Positions 26,607 through 36,317 are shown, counted from the first letter of the stretch. The stretch: 64,000 nucleotides of DNA from Pseudomonas morbosilactucae (GCF_023241715.1 NZ_JALQCW010000090.1:55997-119996), one strand, 5' to 3'. Numbers and translations: made by a program. Notes: generated by a model from the letters alone, not told the origin.

Positions 26607-26933
26607 ATGAGCCAAGGTATTGAATTTAATCGGTTGATGTTGGACATGCGCACCATGCAAATGGATGCCATGGCTCAGCCGAAATCCGTCGCAGTGCCGG
26701 AAGTCAGCGGCAGCAGCTTCTCCGACTTGCTCGGGCAGGCCGTGAACAAGGTCAATGACACTCAGCAGGCTTCCAGTCAGCTGGCCAGTGCCTTTGAAAT
26801 TGGCAAGAGCGGCGTTGATCTGACGGACGTGATGATTTCCTCGCAAAAGGCCAGTGTGTCTTTTCAAGCGTTGACCCAAGTGCGTAACAAGTTGGTTCAG
26901 GCCTACCAAGACATCATGCAGATGCCGGTTTAA
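26607..26933 (+). CDS. fliE: Flagellar hook-basal body protein FliE
   Basis: Product of 108 aa. FliE links the MS ring to the rod and is the first protein exported. The C-terminal signature is intact: FSDLLGQAVNKVNDTQQAS, then GVDLTDVMISSQKASVSFQA, ending VRNKLVQAYQDIMQMPV. A textbook sigma54 promoter precedes it. It heads fliEFGHIJ, with fliF starting 15 bases downstream. Confidence 0.96.
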   Translation: MSQGIEFNRLMLDMRTMQMDAMAQPKSVAVPEVSGSSFSDLLGQAVNKVNDTQQASSQLASAFEIGKSGVDLTDVMISSQKASVSFQALTQVRNKLVQAYQDIMQMPV

Positions 26934-26948
26934 GGACGAGATTGAGTC

Positions 26949-28735
26949 ATGGCAGAAGCAGTCGCCGATAACGTACCGGCCAAGGCCACCCCGATAGACG
27001 GCAAACCGCCGCTGTTCGGCTTGTCCTTTCTGGAAAACCTTTCCGAGATGACCATGTTGCGTCAGATAGGCCTGTTGGTCGGTCTGGCTGCGAGCGTGGC
27101 GATTGGTTTTGCGTGGTGCTGTGGTCTCAGCAGCCCGACTACCGTCCGTTGTATGGCAGCCTGGCGGGTATGGATGCCAAGCAAGTCATGGACACCCTGG
27201 CGTCTGCCGACATTCCCTATACCGTTGAGCCCAATTCCGGCGCCTTGCTGGTCAAGGCTGACGACCTGTCGCGGGCGCGCCTGAAACTTGCCGCCGCTGG
27301 CGTAGCGCCGGGTGATGGCAACATCGGTTTTGAAATCCTCGATAAAGAGCAAGGCCTGGGCACCAGCCAGTTCATGGAAGCGACCCGTTACCGTCGCGGC
27401 CTGGAAGGCGAGCTGGCGCGGACCATCTCCAGCCTGAACAACGTCAAGGGTGCCCGTGTGCACCTGGCGATTCCAAAAAGCTCGGTGTTTGTGCGTGATG
27501 AACGCAAGCCTAGCGCCTCGGTATTGGTTGAGCTGTATTCCGGTCGCTCCCTGGAGCCGGGCCAGGTACTGGCGATTATCAACCTGGTGGCGACCAGTGT
27601 TCCCGAGTTGAGCAAGTCACAGATCACTGTGGTCGACCAGAAGGGCAACCTGCTCTCCGATCAGGCGGAAAACTCCGAACTGACCATGGCCGGCAAGCAA
27701 TTCGATTACAGCCGCCGCATGGAAAGCATGCTCACTCAGCGTGTGCACAACATCCTGCAACCGGTGCTGGGTAACGACCGCTACAAGGCCGAAGTGTCCG
27801 CTGACGTGGACTTCAGTGCCGTCGAATCGACTTCGGAGCAGTTCAACCCTGACCAGCCGGCCCTGCGCAGCGAGCAGTCGGTGAATGAGCAGCGCTCCAG
27901 CAGCAACGGCCCGCAAGGCGTTCCGGGTGCCCTGAGCAACCAGCCACCGTCACCGGCCAGCGCGCCGCAAACCACCGGTGGCGCCACCGCCTCGGCGGGG
28001 ATGGTGCAGCCCGGCCAGCCGCTGCTTGATGCCAACGGCCAACAGATCATGGACCCGGCCACCGGCCAGCCGATGTTGGCCCCGTACCCGGCCGACAAGC
28101 GTCAACAATCTACCAAGAACTTCGAACTTGACCGTTCCATCAGCCACACCAAGCAACAGCAGGGTCGCTTGAATCGCCTGTCTGTGGCGGTGGTTGTGGA
28201 CGATCAAACCAAGGTCAATGCCGCCAACGGTGAAACCACCCGTGCCCCATGGAGCGCCGACGAATTGGCGCGCTTCACACGCCTGGTGCAGGACGCCGTC
28301 GGTTTCGACGCCAGTCGTGGCGACAGTGTCAGCGTGATCAACGTGCCGTTCTCGGCTGATCGCGGTGAAGTGATCGCCGAAACGCCGTTCTATCAGCAAC
28401 CCTGGTTCTGGGACATCGTCAAGCAAGTGCTGGGTGTCCTGTTCATCCTGGTGCTGGTGTTCGGCGTGCTGCGTCCGGTGCTCAACAACATCACCGGTGG
28501 CGGCAGAAGCAAGGAATTGGCAGGCCTGGGCAGCGATGTCGAACTCGGTGGCATGGGCGGCCTGGACGGCGAACTGGCCAACGATCGCGTCAGCCTCGGT
28601 GGTCCGCAGAGCATTCTGCTGCCAAGCCCGAGCGAGGGTTATGACGCTCAGTTGAACGCAATCAAGAGTCTGGTGGCTGAAGACCCGGGTCGTGTGGCTC
28701 AGGTCGTGAAAGAGTGGATTAACGCAGATGAGTGA
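26949..28735 (+). pseudogene. fliF: Flagellar MS-ring protein FliF, interrupted by a one-base frameshift near codon 55
   Basis: FliF forms the inner-membrane MS ring. The start (MAEAVADNVPAKATPIDG, then FGLSFLENLSEM) runs in one frame to about 27113, within the first membrane segment. The protein then continues in another frame as VVLWSQQPDYRPLYGSLAG. One G seems missing where GCGTGGTGCTGTGG should read GCGGTGGTGCTGTGG. As written, the first frame stops at 27284 after 111 aa. Restored, the protein would be about 595 aa, with both YscJ/FliF domains, the second membrane segment (VLGVLFILVLVFGVL) and the C-terminal FliG-binding end intact. The fault may be a sequencing error or a real motility-loss mutation. 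Confidence 0.88.
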
Positions 28736-29747
28736 TAACCGAGCCGCTACCGCCAAACTGACCCGGGTCGACAAAGCCGCGATTCTGCTGCTGTCCCTGG
28801 GGTCCACCGATGCCGCGCAAGTGCTGCGCCACATGGGGCCCAAAGAGGTCCAGCGTGTGGGTGTGGCCATGGCGCAGATGGGCAACGTGCACCGTGAGCA
28901 GGTCGAACAGGTGATGAGCGAGTTCGTCGACATTGTCGGCGATCAGACCAGCCTTGGCGTCGGTTCCGATGACTACGTGCGTAAAATGCTCACCCAGGCC
29001 CTGGGCGAAGACAAGGCCAACGGCCTGATCGATCGCATCCTCCTGGGCGGCAACACCAGCGGCCTCGACAGCCTGAAATGGATGGAGCCGCGGGCCGTGG
29101 CCGACGTGATCCGCTACGAGCACCCACAGATCCAGGCGATCGTGGTGGCGTACCTCGACCCCGACCAGGCCGGTGAAGTGCTGGGTAACTTTGACCACAA
29201 GGCGCGGCTGGACATCATCCTCCGGGTCTCGTCGTTGAACACCGTGCAGCCGGCGGCCCTGAAAGAGCTGAACCAGATTCTCGAGAAGCAGTTCTCCGGC
29301 AACTCCAATGCCTCGCGCACCACCTTGGGTGGTATCAAGCGTGCGGCAGACATCATGAACTTCCTCGACAGCTCCATCGAAGGCCAGCTCATGGACTCGA
29401 TCCGCGAAGTCGACGAAGACCTGTCCGGTCAGATCGAAGACCTCATGTTCGTGTTCAACAACCTGTCCGATGTTGATGATCGGGGTATTCAGGCGTTGCT
29501 GCGCGAAGTCTCTTCCGATGTGCTGGTCCTGGCCCTCAAGGGTTCGGACGAAGGCGTCAAGGAAAAGATCTTCAAGAACATGTCCAAACGGGCGGCGGAA
29601 CTGCTGCGCGACGACCTCGAGGCCAAAGGCCCGGTGCGCGTCAGCGATGTGGAAACCGCGCAGAAGGAAATCCTTACCATTGCCCGCCGTATGGCCGAAG
29701 CCGGAGAAATCGTTCTCGGTGGGAAGGGCGGCGAAGAAATGATCTAA
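28728..29747 (+). CDS. fliG: Flagellar motor switch protein FliG
   Basis: Product of 339 aa, normal length. FliG couples the stator to rotation and sits on FliF. N-terminal domain LTRVDKAAILLLSLGSTDAAQ, the middle domain with the EHPQ motif (YEHPQIQAIVVAYL), and the charged C-terminal torque helix (DDRGIQALLREVSSDVLVLALKG in part) are all present. The gene overlaps the 3' end of fliF by 8 bases. It ends 9 bases before fliH. Confidence 0.97.
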   Translation: MSDNRAATAKLTRVDKAAILLLSLGSTDAAQVLRHMGPKEVQRVGVAMAQMGNVHREQVEQVMSEFVDIVGDQTSLGVGSDDYVRKMLTQALGEDKANGLIDRILLGGNTSGLDSLKWMEPRAVADVIRYEHPQIQAIVVAYLDPDQAGEVLGNFDHKARLDIILRVSSLNTVQPAALKELNQILEKQFSGNSNASRTTLGGIKRAADIMNFLDSSIEGQLMDSIREVDEDLSGQIEDLMFVFNNLSDVDDRGIQALLREVSSDVLVLALKGSDEGVKEKIFKNMSKRAAELLRDDLEAKGPVRVSDVETAQKEILTIARRMAEAGEIVLGGKGGEEMI

Positions 29748-29756
29748 GGTCGCTTT

Positions 29757-30572
29757 ATGTCGTCCAGCAGTGATGAAGCCCATAGCGACCTGATTCGCGC
29801 CCGGGATGTCGAAGGTTTCGACATCTGGGCGCTGCCCAGTTTTGATCCCCATGTGCCTGAGCCAGAGCCCGAACCGGTCGAAGAACTGCCGGTGGAGATG
29901 GAGGAGGTGCCGCTGGAGGAAGTCCAGCCACTGACCCTCGAAGAGCTCGAGAGCATTCGCCAGGAAGCCTATAACGAAGGGTTTGCCACCGGCGAGCGTG
30001 AAGGTTTCCACAGCACCACCTTGAAGGTCCGCCAGGAAGCCGAAGTGGCCCTGGGCGCCAAGCTGCAGGCCCTGGAGTTGCTCATGGGCAACCTCTTCGA
30101 GCCGATTGCCGAGCAGGACACGCAGATTGAAAGGTCCCTGGTGGATCTGGTGCGTCACATTGCCCGCCAGGTGATCCAGCGTGAGCTGGCGATGGATTCC
30201 AGCCAGATCGAACACGTCATGCGCGAAGCCCTAAAACTCCTGCCCCTGGGCGTGGGTAATGTGCGGCTGTACGTCAATCCTCAGGACTTCGAGCAGATCA
30301 AAAGCCTGCGCGAGCGTCATGAAGAGAGCTGGCGCATCGTCGAGGACGAAGCGCTGCTGCCGGGCGGTTGTCGGGTCGAAACCGAGCACAGCCGGATCGA
30401 CGCCAGCATGGAAACCCGCATCACCAAGGCCATGGATCAGGTGCTCGATCAGCTTCATGAGCAGGCGCTGCATCCGGCCGAGGCGGACCTGCAGGTCGAG
30501 TTGGGTGCCGTGAGTGCGCCGGCGACCGCGGCCGTCGCCGAGGTTGAACTGGAAAAACCCGATGCGCCTTGA
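29757..30572 (+). CDS. fliH: Flagellar assembly protein FliH
   Basis: Product of 271 aa. FliH binds and restrains the export ATPase FliI. The N-terminal third is acidic and Pro/Glu-rich (PEPEPEPVEELPVEME). The AYNEGFATGEREGF stretch carries the Gly-spaced pattern typical of FliH, and the C-terminal FliH domain follows from about residue 110 to 235. A Val/Ala/Glu-rich tail ends the protein. The 3' end overlaps fliI by 11 bases. Confidence 0.94.
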   Translation: MSSSSDEAHSDLIRARDVEGFDIWALPSFDPHVPEPEPEPVEELPVEMEEVPLEEVQPLTLEELESIRQEAYNEGFATGEREGFHSTTLKVRQEAEVALGAKLQALELLMGNLFEPIAEQDTQIERSLVDLVRHIARQVIQRELAMDSSQIEHVMREALKLLPLGVGNVRLYVNPQDFEQIKSLRERHEESWRIVEDEALLPGGCRVETEHSRIDASMETRITKAMDQVLDQLHEQALHPAEADLQVELGAVSAPATAAVAEVELEKPDAP

Positions 30573-31920
30573 ACGCACCAGCTTCGCCAAGCGCCTGGGC
30601 ACTTACGCCGAGGCCGTGGCACTGCCGGGCCAGCCGATCCTGGAAGGGCGCTTGCTGCGCATGGTCGGCCTGACCCTGGAAGCCGAGGGCTTGCGAGCGG
30701 CCATGGGCACTCGCTGCATGGTCATCAACGACGACAGTTACCACCCGGTGCAGGTAGAAGCCGAAGTCATGGGCTTCTCCGGCAACAAAGTGTTCCTGAT
30801 GCCGGTGGGCAGCGTTGCCGGGATCGCGCCTGGCGCCCGAGTGGTGCCCTTGGCCGACGCCGGTCGCCTGCCCATGGGCATGAGCATGCTCGGTCGGGTG
30901 CTGGACGGTGCCGGCCGCGCCCTCGATGGCAAGGGCGGGATGAAGGCCGAGGACTGGGTTCCGATGGACGGCCCGACCATCAACCCCCTCAAACGCGACC
31001 CCATCAGCCAGCCGCTGGACGTGGGCATTCGCAGTATCAACGGATTATTGACGGTCGGCCGCGGCCAGCGTCTCGGGCTGTTCGCCGGTACCGGCGTGGG
31101 CAAGAGTGTGTTGCTGGGCATGATGACTCGCTTTACCGAGGCCGACATTATCGTGGTCGGGCTGATCGGTGAGCGGGGGCGTGAGGTCAAGGAATTCATC
31201 GAGCACATTCTCGGTGAAGAAGGCCTCAAGCGTTCTGTGGTGGTGGCCTCGCCAGCGGACGACGCGCCGCTGATGCGTCTTCGCGCTGCGATGTACTGCA
31301 CGCGCATTGCCGAATATTTTCGCGACAAGGGCAAGAATGTCCTGTTGCTGATGGACTCCCTGACCCGTTTTGCCCAGGCTCAGCGGGAGATCGCCTTGGC
31401 CATTGGCGAGCCGCCCGCCACCAAAGGCTACCCGCCGTCGGTGTTCGCCAAGCTGCCGAAGCTGGTGGAGCGGGCCGGTAACGCCGAAGCCGGGGGAGGT
31501 TCGATCACCGCCTTCTATACCGTGCTCTCCGAAGGCGACGACCAGCAGGACCCGATTGCCGACTCGGCGCGGGGCGTGCTCGACGGGCACATCGTGTTGT
31601 CCCGGCGTCTGGCCGAGGAAGGGCATTACCCGGCAATCGACATCGAAGCCTCCATCAGTCGGGTCATGCCGGCGGTGGTGTCTCCGGAGCACATGGCTCG
31701 TGCGCAGTACTTCAAGCAGTTGTGGTCGCGTTACCAACAGGCTCGGGACCTGATCAGCGTCGGCGCCTATGTGCCTGGCGGCGACCGGGAAACCGATGCG
31801 GCCATCTCCCTGCAGCCGTCGATGGCGGTCTACTTGCGCCAGGGCTTGAACGACAGCATCAGCCTGGGTGAAAGCGAGGCCCATCTGGAGATGGTCTTCG
31901 CCCCTGCGGCGGGCGGCTAA
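30562..31920 (+). CDS. fliI: Flagellum-specific ATPase FliI
   Basis: Product of 452 aa, homologous to the F1 beta subunit; it energises type III export of flagellar subunits. Walker A is GTGVGKS (176-182), Walker B is NVLLLMDSLTRFAQAQRE, and GERGREVKEF and SGSITAFYTVL-like stretches (GGGSITAFYTVLSEGDD) match the family. ATG 30562 is used because it gives the standard N-terminus MRLERTSFAKRLG; upstream in-frame codons lie inside fliH. Followed after 6 bases by fliJ. Confidence 0.97.
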   Translation: MRLERTSFAKRLGTYAEAVALPGQPILEGRLLRMVGLTLEAEGLRAAMGTRCMVINDDSYHPVQVEAEVMGFSGNKVFLMPVGSVAGIAPGARVVPLADAGRLPMGMSMLGRVLDGAGRALDGKGGMKAEDWVPMDGPTINPLKRDPISQPLDVGIRSINGLLTVGRGQRLGLFAGTGVGKSVLLGMMTRFTEADIIVVGLIGERGREVKEFIEHILGEEGLKRSVVVASPADDAPLMRLRAAMYCTRIAEYFRDKGKNVLLLMDSLTRFAQAQREIALAIGEPPATKGYPPSVFAKLPKLVERAGNAEAGGGSITAFYTVLSEGDDQQDPIADSARGVLDGHIVLSRRLAEEGHYPAIDIEASISRVMPAVVSPEHMARAQYFKQLWSRYQQARDLISVGAYVPGGDRETDAAISLQPSMAVYLRQGLNDSISLGESEAHLEMVFAPAAGG

Positions 31921-31926
31921 CCGGCC

Positions 31927-32379
31927 ATGGCCACTAGCCGTGCAGCGCGCCTGGCGCCCGTGGTGGACATGGCTGAAAGCGCCGAGCGCACCGCTGCCCA
32001 GCGTCTCGGGCATTTCCAGGGTCAGGTACGCCTGGCGGAAAGCAAGCTGGGGGACCTGGAGCGCTTTCGCGGCGAATACCAACAGCAGTGGATCGACCGC
32101 GGCCAGCACGGGGTTTCCGGCCATTGGCTGATGAACTACCAGCACTTCCTCAATCAGCTGGAAACGGCTGTGGCTCAGCAGCGGCAAAGCCTGGCCTGGC
32201 ACCAGAACAACCTCAATCGCGCCCGTGAGACCTGGCAACAGGCCTACGCTCGGGTCGAGGGCCTGCGCAAGCTGGTCCAGCGTTATGTGGATGAGGCGCG
32301 GCAGTTGGAGGACAAGCGCGAGCAGAAGCTGCTGGACGAGCTGTCCCAGCGCTTGCCGCGACAGAACCTCTACCCTTGA
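31927..32379 (+). CDS. fliJ: Flagellar export protein FliJ
   Basis: Product of 150 aa, a long antiparallel coiled coil rich in Gln, Arg, Leu and Glu (QVRLAESKLGDLERFRGEYQ, ETAVAQQRQSL, RQLEDKREQKLLDEL). FliJ is the stalk of the FliI ring and recycles export chaperones. Sequence is poorly conserved in the family, so length, coiled-coil character and position directly after fliI carry the call. It ends the fliEFGHIJ group. Confidence 0.93.
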   Translation: MATSRAARLAPVVDMAESAERTAAQRLGHFQGQVRLAESKLGDLERFRGEYQQQWIDRGQHGVSGHWLMNYQHFLNQLETAVAQQRQSLAWHQNNLNRARETWQQAYARVEGLRKLVQRYVDEARQLEDKREQKLLDELSQRLPRQNLYP

Positions 32380-32462
32380 CGCCTATTTGTCTTGAGCGGG
32401 TTGTCCATGTCCCGAGTGGGTGCTAAACCTTTTACTCGTCGTCAATGACAAGGAAGCTGTTC

Positions 32463-32768
32463 ATGTCAGTCGTTACTGAAATGTCGCCGGACGGGCAAAA
32501 ACTCACGATTTCCATCAAAGGTCGCTTCGATTTCGGGCGGCATCAGGAATTCCGCGAATCCTACGAGCGGCTCGACACTCGCCCCGATTCCATCGTGGTG
32601 GATCTCAAGGACGCCACTTACCTCGACAGCTCGGCCCTGGGCATGCTGCTGTTGCTGCGTGATCACGCCGGCGGCGACCACTCCGATGTGCGGGTGATCA
32701 ACAGCAATTCCGACGTGCGCAAGATTCTCGCCATTTCCAACTTCGACAAGCTCTTCGATATCTCTTGA
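32463..32768 (+). CDS. hsbA: Anti-sigma factor antagonist HsbA (STAS domain)
   Basis: Product of 101 aa, a single STAS domain. The phosphorylation site is Ser56 in TYLDSSALGMLLLL, matching the site known for P. aeruginosa HsbA. In that species HsbA binds either the anti-sigma factor FlgM or the diguanylate cyclase HsbD, linking HptB signalling to motility and biofilm. ATG 32463 has AAGGAAG upstream; ATG 32445 is in frame but lacks a site. Followed by hsbR and hptB, here placed between fliJ and fliK. Confidence 0.9.
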   Translation: MSVVTEMSPDGQKLTISIKGRFDFGRHQEFRESYERLDTRPDSIVVDLKDATYLDSSALGMLLLLRDHAGGDHSDVRVINSNSDVRKILAISNFDKLFDIS

Positions 32769-32782
32769 GCGGCCTGTCGTCC

Positions 32783-34480
32783 ATGGCTGAGCCCCTGTGT
32801 GTGCTGATCGCCGAGGATGGCGCAGCCGATCGCCTGTTGCTGGCCAGCATCGTGCGCCGTCAGGGGCACGAAGTGCTGACGGCCTGTGACGGTGCCGAAG
32901 CGGTGGCGCTGTTCAGGCGCTTGCGTCCGCAGTTGGTCCTGATGGACGCCTTGATGCCGGTGATGGACGGCTTCGAGGCGGCTCGGCAGATCAAACAACT
33001 GGCCGGCGATGCCTTGGTGCCGATTATTTTTCTCACCTCCCTGACCGAGGGCGAGGCCCTGGCCCGGTGCCTGGACGCCGGGGGCGACGACTTTCTGGCA
33101 AAGCCCTATAACCCGGTGATCCTGGCCGCCAAGATCAAGGCCATGGATCGCCTGCGCCGCTTGCAAGACACGGTGCTCCAGCAGCGCGACCAGATCACCC
33201 GGCACCACGATTACCTGCTCAACGAGCAGCGCGTGGCCAAGGCCGTGTTCGACAAGGTGGCCCATTCGGGGTGCCTGGACGCGCCGAACATTCGCTACCT
33301 GCAATCGCCTTATGCCTTGTTCAACGGCGACCTGCTGCTGGCCGCCTACACCCCGGCCGGCGACATGCACATACTGCTGGGGGATTTCACCGGGCATGGC
33401 TTGCCCGCGGCGGTGGGTGCCATGCCTTTGGCGGAGGTGTTCTACGGCATGACCGCCAAGGGTTACGGCTTGCCGGAAACCCTGCGCGAGATGAACGCCA
33501 AGCTCAAGCGCATCCTGCCGGTGGATATGTTCTGCTGCGCCACCCTGTTGTGCCTGAGCTTCCAGCGGCGCGCCGTGGAGGTATGGAATGGCGGCATGCC
33601 TGATGGCTACCTGCACGCCGTGGCCAGTGGGGTACGCACGCCGCTGGTGTCCCGGCACTTGCCCTTGGGGGTGCTGGCGGCCCAGGATTTTGACGACCGC
33701 ACCGAAGTCTTTGCCATGGCGCCTGGGGATCGGGTGTTCCTGTTGTCCGATGGGGTGATCGACACCTGCGACGCCCGTGATCAACTCTTTGGCGTCGAGC
33801 GCCTGCTGCGGGTATTGCGCGCCAATCGCCAGGCGTCCCGGCTGTTCGAGGAGATTGAGCAGGCATTGGCGGATTTTGGCGGGCAGGCGCGCGATGACGT
33901 CAGCATGGTCGAAGTCAGTCTGTTGCCGCTGGGCGAAGTCAGGCCGTCGCTGCCGGTGTATTCCGACAGCGGTCAGTCCTGCCCCCTGGATTGGTCCCTG
34001 AGCTTCGAGTTTCGTGCGGACACCCTCAAACGTTTCAATCCGCTGCCCTATCTGTTGCAACTGCTGCTTGAAGTGCACGGCCTACGAGGGCAGAGCAGCG
34101 CCCTCTACAGCGTGCTGGCCGAGCTCTATTCCAACGCCCTGGAGCACGGGGTGTTGCAGCTGGACTCTCGGCTCAAGCGCGATGCCCAGGGGTTCACCCG
34201 CTATTACGGCGAGCGCAGCAGTCGCCTGGCGGCTCTGGAGCAAGGGTTTGTCCGGGTGCACTTGCAGGTATTGCCCGAGGGGCAGGGCGGGCGCTTGATC
34301 ATTCGGGTCGAGGACAGCGGCGAAGGCTTCGATGTGGCGCGGGTGCTGGCTCGCCCTGCCGATGTCGGGCGCCTGTCGGGCAGGGGGCTGAGCCTGATTC
34401 GCCAGCTGAGTCAGCAGGCGACCTGGTCGGACGATGGGCGCTGCGCGTGCGTGGAGTTTTCCTGGGAGGCTCTGGCATAA
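32783..34480 (+). CDS. hsbR: Response regulator with PP2C phosphatase and kinase-like ATPase domain, HsbR
   Basis: Product of 565 aa from ATG 32783, or 571 aa from TTG 32765, which overlaps the hsbA stop. Receiver domain (1-125) with Asp55 in LVLMDALMPVMDG and KPYNP. A SpoIIE/PP2C-type phosphatase covers about 170-375 (LLGDFTGHGLPAAVGAMPL, LLSDGVIDTCD, DDVSMVEV). A GHKL ATPase covers about 430-565 (ELYSNALEHGVL, VEDSGEGFDV). HsbR switches between phosphatase and kinase action on HsbA after receiving phosphate from HptB. The domain set matches P. aeruginosa HsbR. Confidence 0.9.
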   Translation: MAEPLCVLIAEDGAADRLLLASIVRRQGHEVLTACDGAEAVALFRRLRPQLVLMDALMPVMDGFEAARQIKQLAGDALVPIIFLTSLTEGEALARCLDAGGDDFLAKPYNPVILAAKIKAMDRLRRLQDTVLQQRDQITRHHDYLLNEQRVAKAVFDKVAHSGCLDAPNIRYLQSPYALFNGDLLLAAYTPAGDMHILLGDFTGHGLPAAVGAMPLAEVFYGMTAKGYGLPETLREMNAKLKRILPVDMFCCATLLCLSFQRRAVEVWNGGMPDGYLHAVASGVRTPLVSRHLPLGVLAAQDFDDRTEVFAMAPGDRVFLLSDGVIDTCDARDQLFGVERLLRVLRANRQASRLFEEIEQALADFGGQARDDVSMVEVSLLPLGEVRPSLPVYSDSGQSCPLDWSLSFEFRADTLKRFNPLPYLLQLLLEVHGLRGQSSALYSVLAELYSNALEHGVLQLDSRLKRDAQGFTRYYGERSSRLAALEQGFVRVHLQVLPEGQGGRLIIRVEDSGEGFDVARVLARPADVGRLSGRGLSLIRQLSQQATWSDDGRCACVEFSWEALA

Positions 34481-34510
34481 TCCGTCCATTCTTGATCAAG
34501 GAGTGAACAA

Positions 34511-34858
34511 GTGTCTGAGATTCATCTGAGCCAAGACGTGCTGAGTGCCCTCCAAGAAGTCATGGAGGACGAGTATCCAGTGTTGCTGGACACCTTTGTG
34601 TATGACTCCGAAGAGCGCCTGCGCTCGCTGCACAGGGCGGATGATGCCTATGAAGTGGTGGTCGCCACAGCCCACAGCCTCAAAGGCAGCAGCAGCAACA
34701 TGGGGGCCTTGCGCCTCGCCGAGCTGTGCCATCAACTGGAGCTGTGCGCCAGGCAACCGTCGCGGGTGGGTATCGATAGGCTGGTGGGTGAAATCGATGG
34801 CGAGTTCGCCATTGTACGGCGCCTCTGCGAGCAAGAGCGCCAGCGTTTTCACTGCTGA
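34511..34858 (+). CDS. hptB: Histidine phosphotransfer protein HptB
   Basis: Product of 115 aa, an Hpt domain with phosphoacceptor His55 in ATAHSLKGSSSNMGALRLAEL. In P. aeruginosa HptB relays phosphate from hybrid kinases such as RetS and PA1611 to HsbR, controlling biofilm, rsmY expression and FlgM release. GTG 34511 is a good start because AAGGAG lies 8 bases upstream. The hsbA-hsbR-hptB order is that of the P. aeruginosa locus next to flgM, but here it is between fliJ and fliK. Confidence 0.92.
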   Translation: MSEIHLSQDVLSALQEVMEDEYPVLLDTFVYDSEERLRSLHRADDAYEVVVATAHSLKGSSSNMGALRLAELCHQLELCARQPSRVGIDRLVGEIDGEFAIVRRLCEQERQRFHC

Positions 34859-34954
34859 GTGCGAGCTTGATCGGCCATCTTGAGCAACCTGGCCCGACCT
34901 TTGCAGTCAAGTCTTCTACCTGTACCTACGAACCCGTGCAGCGGAGACCGATTT

Positions 34955-36310
34955 ATGCCTCTTACCCCCAATGTGCTGCTTCAGGCCGCTTCCCAGGCCA
35001 AGACGCAAGCCGCCCCTGCCAATCCGCTGGCGAACGTTGCTGAGCCCGGGGATAAAGCGTCCAGCTTCGCACAGGTGTATGCCAAGCAATCGCAGAACTC
35101 CCCAGCCAGCGTCAACGATGCGCCGGTCCGTCCGGCCCGTGACAAGGGTGCCGATGCCGGCGGCAAGAAAGACGCCGTTGCCGATAAGGCTGCCGCCCCC
35201 GAGCCGGAGGTTGCCGATAGCGGCAATACCTTGCCTGCCGATAAACCGGGCGCCAGCGATGACACCGTGGCCAGCGACGATGGTCAGCCGAGCGACGCTC
35301 CGCTGGCGGATGCCGCCCCGGCCGACCCGAGCCTGGATCCGAGCCAGCTTCAAGTCACCCAGCCCGCGCCACTGCCGGACGTGCCTGCACCGGTAGTCGA
35401 AGTGACTCAGCCTGAGGTGGAAGTGCAGCCCGTGGTTGCTGCTGCGGTGGTGGCTACGGCGGCAGCCTTGCCGGCCGAGCCTGATTTCGATCCCGAGGCC
35501 GACCCATTGGACGCCTTGCCGGCGGTCCGTCTGGCCATGGAGCAGGGCGGTCATGTATCGGCCTCCAGCCAGGCCCAGCCGAAAGCCGCACCGAGCACGG
35601 CCAGTACTGCGTCCGACGGCGAACTGACGTCGGCCCAGAACTTCGCCAATGGCATGGCCAGCATGCTCGACGTGCAAGCCAGCAAGGACAGCACCGAGCA
35701 AGGCGGCGACAAAGCCTTCAGCGGTTTGATCGACGACGGCCTGAAAGACCTCAAGGGCGCGTCCAGCGATACCCGGGTGGATGACTTTGCCAACCGTCTG
35801 GCGGCCCTGACTCAGGCGGCCACGCCGAAGACCGCCAACGTGGTGCCGGTCAACCAACCGCTGGCCATGCACCAGAGCGGCTGGAGCGAAGAGGTGGTGA
35901 ACCGGGTCATGTACCTGTCCAGCGTCAACCTCAAGTCGGCGGACATCCAGTTGCAGCCGGCCGAGCTGGGGCGCCTGGATATCCGCGTGAACATGATTCC
36001 CGACCAGCAGACCCAGGTGACCTTCATGAGCGCCCATGCCGGTGTGCGTGAGGCCCTTGAAGGGCAAATGCACCGTATGCGTGAGATGTTCAACCAGCAG
36101 GGGCTGGGCCAGGTGGATGTCAATGTGTCTGACCAGAACCGTGGCTGGCAGGGCCAGGAGCAGGCGCAGCAGGGCCAGAACCGCAGCAGCGGCACTCAGT
36201 CCGGCGGCTTGCTGGATGCGGCCGACGATGAACTGCCGCAAGGCGTGGCGGAAATCGCCGCCGCTCCTGCGACAGTGATCGGCTCCAGTGCCGTGGACTA
36301 CTACGCCTGA
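34955..36310 (+). CDS. fliK: Flagellar hook-length control protein FliK
   Basis: Product of 451 aa. FliK measures hook length and switches export specificity through FlhB. The long N-terminal half is a low-complexity, acidic Ala/Pro/Asp/Ser region. The C-terminal hook-control domain (about 315-410) contains WSEEVVNRVMYLSSVNLKSA, IQLQPAELGRLDIRVNM and FMSAHAGVREALEGQMHRMR. A Gln-rich tail follows. ATG 34955 follows GCGGAGACCG. A hairpin follows the stop. Confidence 0.94.
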   Translation: MPLTPNVLLQAASQAKTQAAPANPLANVAEPGDKASSFAQVYAKQSQNSPASVNDAPVRPARDKGADAGGKKDAVADKAAAPEPEVADSGNTLPADKPGASDDTVASDDGQPSDAPLADAAPADPSLDPSQLQVTQPAPLPDVPAPVVEVTQPEVEVQPVVAAAVVATAAALPAEPDFDPEADPLDALPAVRLAMEQGGHVSASSQAQPKAAPSTASTASDGELTSAQNFANGMASMLDVQASKDSTEQGGDKAFSGLIDDGLKDLKGASSDTRVDDFANRLAALTQAATPKTANVVPVNQPLAMHQSGWSEEVVNRVMYLSSVNLKSADIQLQPAELGRLDIRVNMIPDQQTQVTFMSAHAGVREALEGQMHRMREMFNQQGLGQVDVNVSDQNRGWQGQEQAQQGQNRSSGTQSGGLLDAADDELPQGVAEIAAAPATVIGSSAVDYYA

Positions 36311-36317
36311 CCCCAGG

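Noticed and set aside
32400..32440. Possible sigma54 promoter before hsbA (GTGCTAA)
   Set aside because: The base pair ten positions upstream of the GC is TC, not GG, so the -24 element is missing.
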